A program made the position numbers and the translations under genes. The notes below the pieces were generated by a model, which saw only the letters and a list, made by a program, of their open reading frames with translations, was not told the origin of the DNA and searched no databases. A stretch of DNA of 48,012 nucleotides from Acetatifactor muris (GTDB lineage Bacteria; Bacillota; Clostridia; Lachnospirales; Lachnospiraceae), in NCBI RefSeq assembly GCF_024623325.1, contig NZ_JANJZD010000035.1, forward strand, positions 1 to 48,012, given 5' to 3'. Below, piece after piece: positions 23,248-32,031 of the stretch. The stretch's first letter is position 1. Each line of letters starts with the position of its first letter.

Positions 23248-24990
23248 TCAGTCCGGGTTCTGCGGGGCGATATGCCAGTCGCTCCAGAGGTTCCCGCTTA
23301 TGGTCACGGAGTCCGTAAGATCCATGGAGAGCATCCCCGCGGGCGTCCAGCAGTCTATGAGCCATGTGTAGGCCGTATAGCCCCCGTCCGGGTACCAGAT
23401 GGGCGTGAAGTGGGTCCTGCGGCTGTAGGTGCTGTAAGGGTTTTCCTTAAATTCATGGGCCATGTCATAGCCGCCGCCCATGCGCTCCAAAAGCCGCCAA
23501 TACCTCTGGTAGCCGAACTCCGGGAAATAGGTGACGGCATTCTGCGCCGCCGTGACCGCGGATGCCTGGCTTGTGCCCACATGGGTTTCCACCCTCTCCT
23601 GGATGCCGTACCCGGATTTCAGCGTCCTCCCGCTGGCCGTGGGTGATTTCGCATCCGGCGTGACGGCCATGGACGCGGAAAGGCTGGCGGAATATGTGTC
23701 AAAACGAAACTCCCACCAGCCGTGGTCGCACCAATACCCCTCGTCCTCCCCGTCCTCATTATAGTCGCTGTGCCATACCCAGTGGGCTTTCCACCAGGGA
23801 CGCCATATCCCCCAGCTGGCTGACGTCACCTGCCCCTTTGCTGGTACAGGCACACTGGAAAAGCCGTCATTCCTGTCGTCCGCATTGGGGTCCGGGGGCG
23901 GGTTCGCGTCCAGATCTACGATATTCGCCCGGATGGTGCCCTTGCTTGCCGAGCCGCCTCCGTGGACGTCCACCGTGATCGCCATGGCCTGCGGCTCCCT
24001 GGGCGTCCTCCAGCGCACCCACGCCAGCTGGCTCTCCCCATCCGGGTAATAGACGCCGCCCACCGTATAGCTGTTTCCTGCGATATGGAACGTGACAGAG
24101 ACCGGATGGTCCGGGTCGCTCTGGCCGCCGCTTATCCATACCGCCGTGATGACCTCCGTGTCCGTGCGGTATTCATAGTCGCAGTCCGTCACTGTCGGGA
24201 TCTGCGGCGGCATGTCACTGAAACGCACAATGCCAAGCCCAAGGCTGGACCTGATGTCCGCATTGGAGGCCGCCGTGTTCCGGCTCCCGCCCCATGCCGG
24301 GAAGCCTAAGTCCGGCGTTTCCAGGAACAGGGCCAGGGGGAGGTTCTTATGGGACAGGGACACCATCTTCCGCCGCAGCCCCCCGCTTAACAGTTCATCG
24401 TAAAGGGCCGCCTCCGTGGCCGTGGTGGCGATAAATGCGCCCTGGAACGTATAATAGGCAACCGGCTCAACGAGCAGCCGGTATTCCCCGTTTGTCAGCA
24501 CGTCAAAGTCCATCCCTGTCAGGTTTGCGATGCTGCGCACCACCTGCTCGTCCGTGAAATAGCTCTTGATGGCGGCGATATTGCCGCCCCCGCTGGAACT
24601 GACGATCCGGGGCAGCGCCTGGGAGGGTTTCGTATACGCATAGCCTCCCTGCATTGGGGAAAGCCCTGCACCGCCGCTGTACTGCAGCTTGCTCACCTTC
24701 CCGAAATGGCAGACGTTTCCGGGGATGGTTTTGTTCGTCAGGTCTATGGGCGTGGTGACCACCGAATGGTCGTCTGCCCTTACCACGCTCACCCTCACCC
24801 CGTCATAGCCCGGCGTCCACTTGTTCTGGCTGGTCCCCTGCCCCATGCCGCCTCCCCCGCCGTCCATGTTCCCCTCCCCCACTGCATAAACGGGGATGCC
24901 TGACAGCAGGGAACAGAGCAGGGAAACCACCAGCATGAGGATAAATCCTTTCCTTGTTTTCCTGCCTTGTCTCAGTTTCATGCTTTTCAA
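23248..24990 (-). CDS. Large secreted Trp-rich protein, unknown function
   Basis: 580 residues from TTG 24990 (AAGGAGG at spacing 6; an ATG three codons on is too far). A basic start and a hydrophobic stretch (GFILMLVVSLLCSLLSGIPV) ending VYA form a signal peptide. A Gly-rich linker (GGGGGMGQGTSQ) and a long beta-rich region follow. Around residues 385-430 tryptophans are dense: WGIWRPWWKAHWVWH, then GYWCDHGWWEF. There is no anchor or LPXTG site, so it is probably released or surface-held by partners. It lies between the Tad pilus and T4SS genes, and a role as an adhesin or tip protein is a guess. Confidence 0.75.
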   Translation of the reverse strand: MKSMKLRQGRKTRKGFILMLVVSLLCSLLSGIPVYAVGEGNMDGGGGGMGQGTSQNKWTPGYDGVRVSVVRADDHSVVTTPIDLTNKTIPGNVCHFGKVSKLQYSGGAGLSPMQGGYAYTKPSQALPRIVSSSGGGNIAAIKSYFTDEQVVRSIANLTGMDFDVLTNGEYRLLVEPVAYYTFQGAFIATTATEAALYDELLSGGLRRKMVSLSHKNLPLALFLETPDLGFPAWGGSRNTAASNADIRSSLGLGIVRFSDMPPQIPTVTDCDYEYRTDTEVITAVWISGGQSDPDHPVSVTFHIAGNSYTVGGVYYPDGESQLAWVRWRTPREPQAMAITVDVHGGGSASKGTIRANIVDLDANPPPDPNADDRNDGFSSVPVPAKGQVTSASWGIWRPWWKAHWVWHSDYNEDGEDEGYWCDHGWWEFRFDTYSASLSASMAVTPDAKSPTASGRTLKSGYGIQERVETHVGTSQASAVTAAQNAVTYFPEFGYQRYWRLLERMGGGYDMAHEFKENPYSTYSRRTHFTPIWYPDGGYTAYTWLIDCWTPAGMLSMDLTDSVTISGNLWSDWHIAPQNPD

Positions 24991-25008
24991 TCAATTCCTC
25001 CTTCCCAC

Positions 25009-25040
25009 AAAAAAACACCGCACATTAACCTGTACGGTGC
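25009..25040 (-). terminator. Rho-independent terminator after the DUF6550-like gene
   Basis: On the minus strand CACCG-T-ACA, a six-base loop, TGT-G-CGGTG and then TTTTTTT (plus-strand 25031-25039, 25016-25024, A-run 25009-25015). It lies 35 bases after the stop and just ahead of the ribosome site of the secreted protein. Confidence 0.8.
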
Positions 25041-25074
25041 TTTCCTGTCATGATCCTTTTTCACCCTGTCCGGC

Positions 25075-25644
25075 TTAATCCATACTTCCGATCTTGTTCC
25101 CGTTCTCATACATGTCACCTGCAAAGGTTTCAATATTTTCTCCCCCGTTGGGCACATAGTCAAAGCCGGGCAGCCCTCCGCCGCCACCTGTTCCCCCGTC
25201 ATCCGCAGGCGGCACATAGGTGTCATGGTCCACCGGCTCCGGCGTTGTCTCCACCGGGGTCCCGTCCGGCTTTTCCTCCGGGTTTGTCAGGGTTTCCCCA
25301 TCCGGCTGCTGCGGCTTTTCCACCTCCGGCTGGATGCTCTGCTCCGGCTCCCCGGTCTGGGCGGGCCGGCTGTCTGTGGGCTGGACTGTCTGTGTTTCCC
25401 CTGCCCCCTGGCCCGTATCCGGCCGGATGGTCAGTTCTGTGTCTTCCCCTCCGGCGCCGCTTTCTCCCGCGGCATGGGACGGATCGATGATGACCTCCGC
25501 CACACCGCTTTCCTTTCCGGGAAGCACATCCGCCCCTGCGGGTGTTTTCGCAAACTGCAGGCTGATCGCCGCAAGCAGCCCTGCGCAGATGGCGATGCCT
25601 CCCCCGACTGCCAGGCGCCTTTTTGTCTTTTCTGTCATCTTCAT
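25075..25644 (-). CDS. DUF6550-like membrane-anchored extracytoplasmic protein
   Basis: 189 residues from ATG 25644 (AAAGGAGGG upstream). A short basic start (MKMTEKTKRRLAVGGG) leads into one membrane helix (IAICAGLLAAISLQF). The rest is a long extracytoplasmic region rich in Pro, Glu, Gly and Thr and likely disordered, ending DMYENGNKIGSMD. I remember this start and end from Clostridial ICE proteins called DUF6550. The layout suggests a flexible spacer through the cell wall, perhaps for the pilus or T4SS channel. It is bounded by a terminator downstream. Confidence 0.75.
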   Translation of the reverse strand: MKMTEKTKRRLAVGGGIAICAGLLAAISLQFAKTPAGADVLPGKESGVAEVIIDPSHAAGESGAGGEDTELTIRPDTGQGAGETQTVQPTDSRPAQTGEPEQSIQPEVEKPQQPDGETLTNPEEKPDGTPVETTPEPVDHDTYVPPADDGGTGGGGGLPGFDYVPNGGENIETFAGDMYENGNKIGSMD

Positions 25645-25746
25645 GATAAAATCCCTCCTTTGGCATGGTTGTTATATTTTAGTCCTCTTTTGTCCGGTTT
25701 GTACGATACACCATACTACATATTCCACGCAAAGTCTATCGTTATT

Positions 25747-26307
25747 TCAGAATACTTCAATATATCCTGCCTGCACCTTCACCGTGATGTGCATGGAGGG
25801 GAGGAGCCTTCCGCCAAAGCGCACGGGCACCTCCAGCCGGATCACGGCATCCGCCTCAAACCTTGCCGCATTCTGCGGGTCGGACGGGGCAAGGGGCGCG
25901 TTCCTGACCGTGACGGAGAGGCTGTCGATGGCAAACTCCATCGCTCCCCCGCCATCCCCCGCATATTTGACGTGCCTGCCCCCGTCCTCCTGCGTTCCCA
26001 GGGTAAGGTCGAGGAAGGAATAGATATCCCCCTCATTAACTGCCGCCTCCCATGCCCCGCCGCCGTCCGGCAGGTAATTCCCGGAATAGCCTTCCCGCAC
26101 CCCATGGTACACACCGTAGTAATTGTCATTGACGGTGGAGATGATGCCATCCTCCGTGGCGTCCCGGACGCCCGCGGCGATCAGGTGCAGGCGGAAATAT
26201 TCCGAGATGCCGCAGAAGATGATGAGCAGCCCCAGAGTGGCGGCGATGGCAAGGGGGAAAGACGATCCGCCCTTGTCCTTTAATATCCTTACTATCTTTT
26301 TGCCCAT
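25747..26307 (-). CDS. tadE: TadE-like minor pseudopilin
   Basis: 186 residues from ATG 26307 (GAGGTGGG upstream). The short basic leader MGKKIVRILKDKGGS is followed by a hydrophobic helix (SFPLAIAATLGLLIIFCGI) and a beta-rich C-terminal domain. This is the layout of TadE-type pseudopilins, in which leader peptidase cuts near the Gly before the helix. The helix lacks the standard E at +5. The extracellular part (residues 50-186) has no catalytic motif. The gene follows the other Tad genes on the same strand, so it probably belongs to pilus assembly. Confidence 0.8.
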   Translation of the reverse strand: MGKKIVRILKDKGGSSFPLAIAATLGLLIIFCGISEYFRLHLIAAGVRDATEDGIISTVNDNYYGVYHGVREGYSGNYLPDGGGAWEAAVNEGDIYSFLDLTLGTQEDGGRHVKYAGDGGGAMEFAIDSLSVTVRNAPLAPSDPQNAARFEADAVIRLEVPVRFGGRLLPSMHITVKVQAGYIEVF

Positions 26308-26317
26308 TCTGCCCACC

Positions 26318-26728
26318 TCACTTCCAGTACACTTCGGATTTCCCGGTGGCCTGTGCGCGCAGGGTGACGGGGAATGACCCGAAATTCCCAAACAGCCCGA
26401 TGTCCTTCTGCAGCGTCAGGGTGACCGTGACCTCCTGGTTCAGCTGGATCTGCCCGCTGTCAGACCACGCGATCTGCGGGTCGATCCCCGTCTTTTCCCG
26501 CAGGGCGGCGGCCCGCCTGTCCGTCTCCGTGCCTATGCGCCCGGAAATCTCCGCCTCACGCATCAGCTCCGTGGCAAAGGTGTCGAGCTGCTGCTTGGCG
26601 ATGAACACCGGCAGCACCCGCAGCGAGAGCGCCAGCACCAGCATCAGGCTGAGTACCAGGACTGCCACGTCCACATACCCCTCCGCCCGCCGTCCCTTCA
26701 TGATACGGCAGAACTTATTTCTCAGCAC
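26318..26728 (-). CDS. DUF4320-like pilin-type protein
   Basis: 136 residues. The start is GTG 26728, overlapping the stop of the previous gene by seven bases. Residues 10-40 contain KGRRAEGYVDVAVLVLSLML, a charged leader running into a hydrophobic helix, as in type IVb pilins, followed by a mostly beta C-terminal region. The EGYVDVAV word recurs in the Flp-like protein at 33604-33843 (EGYVDTAV), hinting at a shared processing site. I recall the family as DUF4320. It most likely forms a minor subunit of the Tad-type pilus. Confidence 0.78.
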   Translation of the reverse strand: MLRNKFCRIMKGRRAEGYVDVAVLVLSLMLVLALSLRVLPVFIAKQQLDTFATELMREAEISGRIGTETDRRAAALREKTGIDPQIAWSDSGQIQLNQEVTVTLTLQKDIGLFGNFGSFPVTLRAQATGKSEVYWK

Positions 26729-27495
26729 ATGACCACCCCCTGTCCCTGGGCATCTTCCCCTGCCTGCTCCGCCATGGGATAATCCCCGATGCCGATCCCC
26801 TTGTCTTTCATGTCCCAGAGCATATGGTCGATTTCCTCATGACGGTCACAATCTTCATAGCCTTGCCAGCTGTCCCGGAGCAGTTCCAGCGGATTTTCAA
26901 ACTGCAAAAGGTACCCGGCATATTCCCCGAATGCCCCTTCCACGCTCAGTTCCTTATACATGAATTCTGCGGCGGCAATCTCCGGTGCCATCCCAATGAG
27001 CTCCCCCGCAGGCTTCTGCCCAAGCTCCCGGATGTATTCCTCATAATTTGCTTTCAGCCGCTCTTTCAGCTTTCTTTCCTTTCCGCCTTCCATGACCTTG
27101 TCCGCCTCCTTCCCCATGCTTTCCCTGTCCCCCTTTATGGTTTCCCATGCCGGTCCTATCACTTCATCCAGTTCCAGGTACTGCGGGTTTGCCACCATGT
27201 ATCCGCACAGCAGCATACGGACGATCAGCTGGAATTCCGCAGCCCAGTACCGCAGGTTCTGCCCTGTGTTCGCATACCAGGTGTCGAATTCACGGATCAG
27301 CGCCAGCGTCTGCCCGTCCGATATCCCAAGCGGCAGGAATGCCAGGGGATACCCTGCACCGTCATGGCAGAGCGCATCCTCCGCCACTACCCTCCCTGTC
27401 CTGTCTGAACACAGTGTAATCTGACAGCCGTTATCCTCATCCATGGGCGAGATGTCAATGACCTCATATATTTCATTATTATAGATTGTTTTCAT
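26722..27495 (-). CDS. DUF3848-like accessory protein
   Basis: 257 residues, soluble. The middle has a charged helical stretch (EGGKERKLKERLKANYEEYI) followed by GELIGMAPEIAAAEFMYKEL and LLQFENPLELLRDSW. I remember that last pattern from DUF3848 proteins of Clostridial conjugative elements. The N-terminal 100 residues are separate (MKTIYNNEIYEVIDISPMDE). It sits inside the Tad genes between TadC and a pilin-like gene, yet it has no signal peptide. It ends EDAQGQGVVMC, a Gln/Gly/Met tail like other accessory proteins. Function unknown. Confidence 0.75.
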   Translation of the reverse strand: MKTIYNNEIYEVIDISPMDEDNGCQITLCSDRTGRVVAEDALCHDGAGYPLAFLPLGISDGQTLALIREFDTWYANTGQNLRYWAAEFQLIVRMLLCGYMVANPQYLELDEVIGPAWETIKGDRESMGKEADKVMEGGKERKLKERLKANYEEYIRELGQKPAGELIGMAPEIAAAEFMYKELSVEGAFGEYAGYLLQFENPLELLRDSWQGYEDCDRHEEIDHMLWDMKDKGIGIGDYPMAEQAGEDAQGQGVVMC

Positions 27496-27510
27496 ATTCC
27501 ATCCCTTTCC

Positions 27511-28383
27511 TTAAAACATCCCGCCGAGGCTCTGCAGCGCCACATAACAGATAATGGCAAGGTAGGTCAGCAGGAAGCATACCAGCATGATGAAAGAGAA
27601 CACCCGGATCTTGGGCGGTATCTTCTGCGCCTGTGCCTTCAGCCTCTGCAGTTCCATCTGCTTGAAGTCATGGGAGAGCATCTGGAAATATACGGCGCTG
27701 TCATCGCCCCGCAGCACACCGATCAGTCCCCGCACCACATCCGAGAGCATGGGGGAGTTCAGCCTTGCCTCGAACCGGGTCAGCGCCGCCTCGTAGTTGG
27801 ACGAGCGCATGTCCGCCAGCAGGACGTCAAGCTCCCCCTTCAGGGCCTCCCCCGCATTCCCCCGGAAACGCTCCAGCATGCCGACCACGTTCCGGCTGGC
27901 CTTCAGCTCCTGCTCGATGGTGGCCACCATCCTGGGCAGCTCCCCCTCGATCTGCTCCCGCTTTGCCTTCAGCCGCTCATCCGCTTTCCCGGTCTCCTTA
28001 AAATACAAAAGGAGGGCAAGGACCACCACAAAGGGCGATAAGAGCGGCATCAGGAAAAGGCAGGGGATGATGCTCAAGAGTACCGCCCCCGCTTTCACAA
28101 GGGCGTATGCCTGGTAGACCTCCGGCTCCATGCCCATGCCGCCAGCCTTCAGCACGTTTGCCATCCGGCTTCTCTTGTATTCATCCATCCGGATGTATTT
28201 TGACAGTTTCACCGCCGCTGACATCAGGCAGGTTTCCACGGCCTTTGCCGCCTTCTTCTCCTGTTTTGCCGTCCCAAGCATGGCCCTGGATGCGCCGGTG
28301 GTGGGCAGGCGTAGGAATGCGGCTGCCAGGTAGAACAGCCCAAGGGCCAAAAACAGCCCGAATAAGAATAAAAGTCCCGTCAT
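27511..28383 (-). CDS. tadC: TadC-like pilus platform protein (T2SF domain)
   Basis: 290 residues from ATG 28383 (AGGAGGTGAG upstream). Membrane helices are near 1-25, 100-130 and 260-285. The cytoplasmic middle contains a type II secretion F domain: EGELPRMVATIEQELKASRN, then LERFRGNAGEALKGELDVLL. TadB and TadC form the inner-membrane platform on which TadA drives pilin assembly. Together with TadB immediately upstream it supplies the usual pair. It ends LQSLGGMF and lacks the Met tail typical of cargo proteins. Confidence 0.88.
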   Translation of the reverse strand: MTGLLFLFGLFLALGLFYLAAAFLRLPTTGASRAMLGTAKQEKKAAKAVETCLMSAAVKLSKYIRMDEYKRSRMANVLKAGGMGMEPEVYQAYALVKAGAVLLSIIPCLFLMPLLSPFVVVLALLLYFKETGKADERLKAKREQIEGELPRMVATIEQELKASRNVVGMLERFRGNAGEALKGELDVLLADMRSSNYEAALTRFEARLNSPMLSDVVRGLIGVLRGDDSAVYFQMLSHDFKQMELQRLKAQAQKIPPKIRVFSFIMLVCFLLTYLAIICYVALQSLGGMF

Positions 28384-28388
28384 GGCGC

Positions 28389-29318
28389 TCACCTCCTGTA
28401 TTCTATGGGACGGGTCAGCTTCACCACGAAGCCTGCGGATAGGAAGATCGCCGCGGCTGTGGCGGACAGGATCACCTGCCCCAGCGGCGTGTGCATCAGC
28501 ACATGGTACCAGTCCTTGTTCAACAGGTACATCAATGGGATGTTGCCCACCACGAAGATGACCATGATCAGGAATTCCTTGCGGGGTTCCGCGATCAGGT
28601 ACTCCAGCTCCGCGTTCACGTTGCGCATGTCCGAGAGTTTCGCCACGATGGGCGTCAGGGTGGTCTTCAGGCTCCGGTCATTCTGGCAGTCGCTGACGGC
28701 GTCGCACCACTCCCGGAACACCTCGTTGTCGATTTTCCCCCGCATGGCTTTTAATGCCGTTTCCACATCCGGGCTGACCATCTTGATCTGCATCAGGAAG
28801 TCCTTAAACACCTTTGAGACCGGCGGGTTTAAATAGCTGATGTTTTCCTCCACGGCGGTCACGATGTCCTCCGTCCGCAGGTAGGCGGTGGTGATTACCG
28901 ACAGCGCCGTTTCCAGCTCCGCCGATACATCACGCTTGTAATGGCTGGCCGTCAGCTTCACATACCAGAACGGCAGGAACAGAAAGCCCACCGCCAGGAC
29001 CGGGGCAAGGAAAAAGTTCCCCAAGAGGATGGCGGCGGAGCCTCCCGCGCAGAACAGCGCCAGGGCTGCCGCACATACCAGGGAGAACCGCCGCCCCCTC
29101 CCCGTCATTTCCAGCACGCCCTGCGCCTCCAGTATCTCCCGGCGCAGCGGGCCGGGCTTCTTCCGCCCGGAGGTTTCCCGGATATCCTCCCGGATGCTGC
29201 CTTTCGGTCTTATCAGAAAGGCAAACAGGCCGTCCGTGAACTCCGTGGGCTTTAATCCCAGGATCAGGAACACGCCGGTAATCAGCCCGGCGCAGGCTAA
29301 CAGTTCAATTGCCGTCAT
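28389..29318 (-). CDS. tadB: TadB-like pilus platform protein (T2SF domain)
   Basis: 309 residues from ATG 29318, overlapping the TadA stop (ATGA), so the two are translated together. Helices lie at 4-22, 85-120 and 255-300. The F-domain region (SAELETALSVITTAYLRTED, NISYLNPPVSKVFKDF) is typical of TadB. It anchors the ATPase at the membrane and organises pilin polymerisation. Its gene follows the conserved Tad order ATPase-TadB-TadC. Confidence 0.88.
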   Translation of the reverse strand: MTAIELLACAGLITGVFLILGLKPTEFTDGLFAFLIRPKGSIREDIRETSGRKKPGPLRREILEAQGVLEMTGRGRRFSLVCAAALALFCAGGSAAILLGNFFLAPVLAVGFLFLPFWYVKLTASHYKRDVSAELETALSVITTAYLRTEDIVTAVEENISYLNPPVSKVFKDFLMQIKMVSPDVETALKAMRGKIDNEVFREWCDAVSDCQNDRSLKTTLTPIVAKLSDMRNVNAELEYLIAEPRKEFLIMVIFVVGNIPLMYLLNKDWYHVLMHTPLGQVILSATAAAIFLSAGFVVKLTRPIEYRR

Positions 29319-31222
29319 AGGGCACTCCCCTCCTTCCTTTCTCTGTTTTTATCAGGCGCCGCAAGGAGCCGCAGGAGCATCTCCTGGGGCATCCCGTTCT
29401 CCATCAGGCGCCGGGCAAGGCCCTCCGATATGGGGTTGACCTGCTTATGGCTCCCCTTGATGATGAATTTCCCATTTTCCACCCTGTTCTCTGTGATCTG
29501 GTACTGGAACAGGGGGCGGAACTTCCTTGTGCCGTCCGGCAGGATCTCGCATTCCATGATCTCCATCAGGCGCCGGTCCTTGTTCTCCAGCTGCTTGCAG
29601 AATGCCACGATGGGGTATGCCTCCGTGACAAATCCCATCAGGGTGTCGTCCCCCATGTCGACAGCCCTCTTGCAGAGGGACACCATGCGCCTGTAGGTGG
29701 CGTCGCAGCTCATGGAGTGTATGGTGGTGACCACGGCCACGCCGGTGCGGGCGGCCTCCTGCGCCGCATTCGCCTCCGGCCCGCGCATCTCCCCCACCAC
29801 GATGATGTCCGGGTTAAAACGCAGCGCCATGTCAAGGAGGGCGATCTGGTCCACCCTCTGGCGCTCGTTCTCGCTGTCACGGGTCAGGGTATGGATGACG
29901 GAATTGACCACTTTTCCCTCCTTCCTGCGCACCAGGGCCAGCTCCCTGGAGCCGTTCTCTATGCTGTAGATGCGCTTGCCGTCCGGGATGGTGGTGAGCA
30001 GCCACCCAAGGAGGGTGGTCTTGCCGGAGCTGGTTGCCCCCGCCACGCACACGGAGATACCGTACCGGATGCACTGCGCCAGGAAGTCCAGCATCTGCCC
30101 CGTGGCCGTGCCGCCCTTTATGAAGTCCTGCTTTTTCATGCTCTGGGGGTTGACGATGCGGATGCTGGCCGCCACGCCCACGTCCTCATCCACGATGGGC
30201 GTCTTTAATACAGCGATACGGATGTTCTTGGAAAGATGTCCTAGGACGCTGGGACTGGCGTCATCCAGCACCATGCCGGAGACATGCAGCATGCGCCGCA
30301 CCACGTTGATGGCATGCTCCGGGCTGTCAAAATGCTCCGCCAGCTTCTCCGTCACGCCGCCCGCAAACTGCACCTCCACGTCATCCCATGCATTGATGTC
30401 GATTTCCTCAATGCCCTCCCCGTAGATATATTTGGTCAGGAAACCGAATTCCGCCATCTCGGAATAGATGGCGGCGATCAGTGTTTCCGTATCCATGCCG
30501 GGCACGGATATCCGGTGGTCCTGGATGTACTTGCCAGCAAAGCGCTGGATCTGCGCCCTTGCATCTTCGCTGCCCTCTGCCGTGACCAGGCTGCTGTACT
30601 CCCTGGACAGGTATGCCTGCACCTCCTTAAGCACCGAGGAAAAATCCCGGCCCTCTGCATCCGCCTCAAAGAACAGGCCATGGGTGCGCAGCGTCCTAAC
30701 GTCCCGCCTGGGTGTATCATAATCTTCTTCCGTTTCAGCGGATTCCTCCCTTTCAGGCACTTCTTTCCTTTCAGCAGATGCCTCTCCGGAAGATCCTGTT
30801 TTTGCCACAGGGATATGCCGTATTTCCCCTGCCGCAGGCTTGCAGACGTTTCCCGCCTGTTTCCCGGCATCCGTCCGGGTCTTTCCGCTTTCATCCGTAT
30901 GTGCGGGAAAGGTTCCCCTGCCATCCCCCATTGCCCTGCTGTCACTGCCAGGGCATCCGGCTGCCTCCCCGCCGAGGCAGCCGTTTAGCAGGCTGTCCAG
31001 GTATGCCTCCCCGGCCGATACTGGAACGGGCATTCCCGCCCCCGTGCCCCTCTCCGGCGCGTTTCCTGGTCCAGCCTGCCCGGTTCCCTTTTGTCTTTCC
31101 CCTTTGTACCCGGACGGCGCATTTCCCGCCTCCGGTTTCCCTGCATCCGCGGCTCCCCCGTCCCGAACACTTTCCGGGAAATCCCCCTGGAATGCCGCCC
31201 TGCTCCGCTTTTCCCCTAACAT
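29315..31222 (-). CDS. tadA: TadA/CpaF-type secretion ATPase
   Basis: 635 residues from ATG 31222 (AAAGGAGGTG upstream). The ATPase core occupies about 175-600: Walker A GATSSGKTTL near residue 392, the acidic box ahead of it, Walker B IIVVGEMRGPEA near residue 474, and the HSMSCD histidine box. This hexameric ATPase powers Tad pilus assembly. The first 170 residues are an unusual extension, rich in Gly, Ala, Glu and Arg and likely disordered. It may link to other parts of the transfer machine. The stop overlaps tadB, and the start overlaps the TadZ-like gene by seven bases. Confidence 0.93.
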   Translation of the reverse strand: MLGEKRSRAAFQGDFPESVRDGGAADAGKPEAGNAPSGYKGERQKGTGQAGPGNAPERGTGAGMPVPVSAGEAYLDSLLNGCLGGEAAGCPGSDSRAMGDGRGTFPAHTDESGKTRTDAGKQAGNVCKPAAGEIRHIPVAKTGSSGEASAERKEVPEREESAETEEDYDTPRRDVRTLRTHGLFFEADAEGRDFSSVLKEVQAYLSREYSSLVTAEGSEDARAQIQRFAGKYIQDHRISVPGMDTETLIAAIYSEMAEFGFLTKYIYGEGIEEIDINAWDDVEVQFAGGVTEKLAEHFDSPEHAINVVRRMLHVSGMVLDDASPSVLGHLSKNIRIAVLKTPIVDEDVGVAASIRIVNPQSMKKQDFIKGGTATGQMLDFLAQCIRYGISVCVAGATSSGKTTLLGWLLTTIPDGKRIYSIENGSRELALVRRKEGKVVNSVIHTLTRDSENERQRVDQIALLDMALRFNPDIIVVGEMRGPEANAAQEAARTGVAVVTTIHSMSCDATYRRMVSLCKRAVDMGDDTLMGFVTEAYPIVAFCKQLENKDRRLMEIMECEILPDGTRKFRPLFQYQITENRVENGKFIIKGSHKQVNPISEGLARRLMENGMPQEMLLRLLAAPDKNRERKEGSAL

Positions 31223-32028
31223 CCGAACACCTCCTTTGCGATGGACTCCAGTGATTTCCGGAATGCCCTGCTGTCCTTCAGGCCCAGCTCTTTAAACAGG
31301 TTCCCCTCCAGGGTCTGTGACGCCACCTCCCCGGAATGGGGGATCTGGAACGCCACACTCCCCAGCACCTGCTCCATATGGCCGCTGGCCTCGTTAGGGT
31401 ACACGTTGCTTGCCACCCTGTACTGCTTCTCCGCATCCCATCTGCTCTCCTTTAACAGGGGCAGCTGGCTGGACAGGTAGCTGATGGATTTTAAGTCACA
31501 GTTTACCATCCGCAGCACCGCATCGGACTTAAGCAGGGCGATGGCGGAGAGGATGTCGTTGGCGATGGAGCTGCCGCAGTCGATGACCACATAGGGGGCG
31601 ATGTTCCTTAACGCCTCCAGCAGTTCCTCCGCCTGGGTCCGCTCATAGGGCGGATAGGTGTATTCGTTCTCCCCCTTCCGCATCCCGATGATGGCAAGGT
31701 GGCGGAACCTCTTATGGGTGATGCAGTTGTGCCGCACCAGGGACTCCGACACATGGCTTGCCGCAAGGATGCTCCCCAGGGAATGTTCTTCCTCCAGGTC
31801 CCCCGGAGGGCAGATGCAGGGGAGCATGGGCGTGTTCATGTCGCATAGGAGCAGCGCCACGTCCTTCTTCTGCTGTGCCAGGTAGGCCGCCAGCTTGACG
31901 GCCACCGTTGTCTTGCCGCAGCCGGGGCTTCCCCACACCGCCAGCACCTGGTTTCCCTTTTCCGGCTCCATGCGGCCGTCATCCCCGCCGTCCTTCCTGT
32001 TGAATATGCTGTTTTTCATGAAATTCAA
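31216..32028 (-). CDS. tadZ: TadZ-like ParA/MinD-type ATPase
   Basis: 270 residues. TTG 32028 has GGAG six bases ahead, and an ATG at 32019 is the alternative. A P-loop GSPGCGKTTVAVKL near residue 33 is followed by DVALLLCDMNTPM and VVIDCGSSIAND, the ParA/MinD-fold switch regions. The protein has no N-terminal receiver domain of the kind many TadZ proteins carry. In Tad systems this ATPase positions the machine in the cell. Direct overlap with tadA and adjacency to the CpaB gene support the call. Confidence 0.85.
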   Translation of the reverse strand: MNFMKNSIFNRKDGGDDGRMEPEKGNQVLAVWGSPGCGKTTVAVKLAAYLAQQKKDVALLLCDMNTPMLPCICPPGDLEEEHSLGSILAASHVSESLVRHNCITHKRFRHLAIIGMRKGENEYTYPPYERTQAEELLEALRNIAPYVVIDCGSSIANDILSAIALLKSDAVLRMVNCDLKSISYLSSQLPLLKESRWDAEKQYRVASNVYPNEASGHMEQVLGSVAFQIPHSGEVASQTLEGNLFKELGLKDSRAFRKSLESIAKEVFGC

Positions 32029-32031
32029 GGC

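Noticed and set aside
26722..27495. Interpretation of the DUF3848-like protein as a pilus subunit
   Set aside because: It lacks signal peptide, leader and membrane helix; only its location is suggestive.
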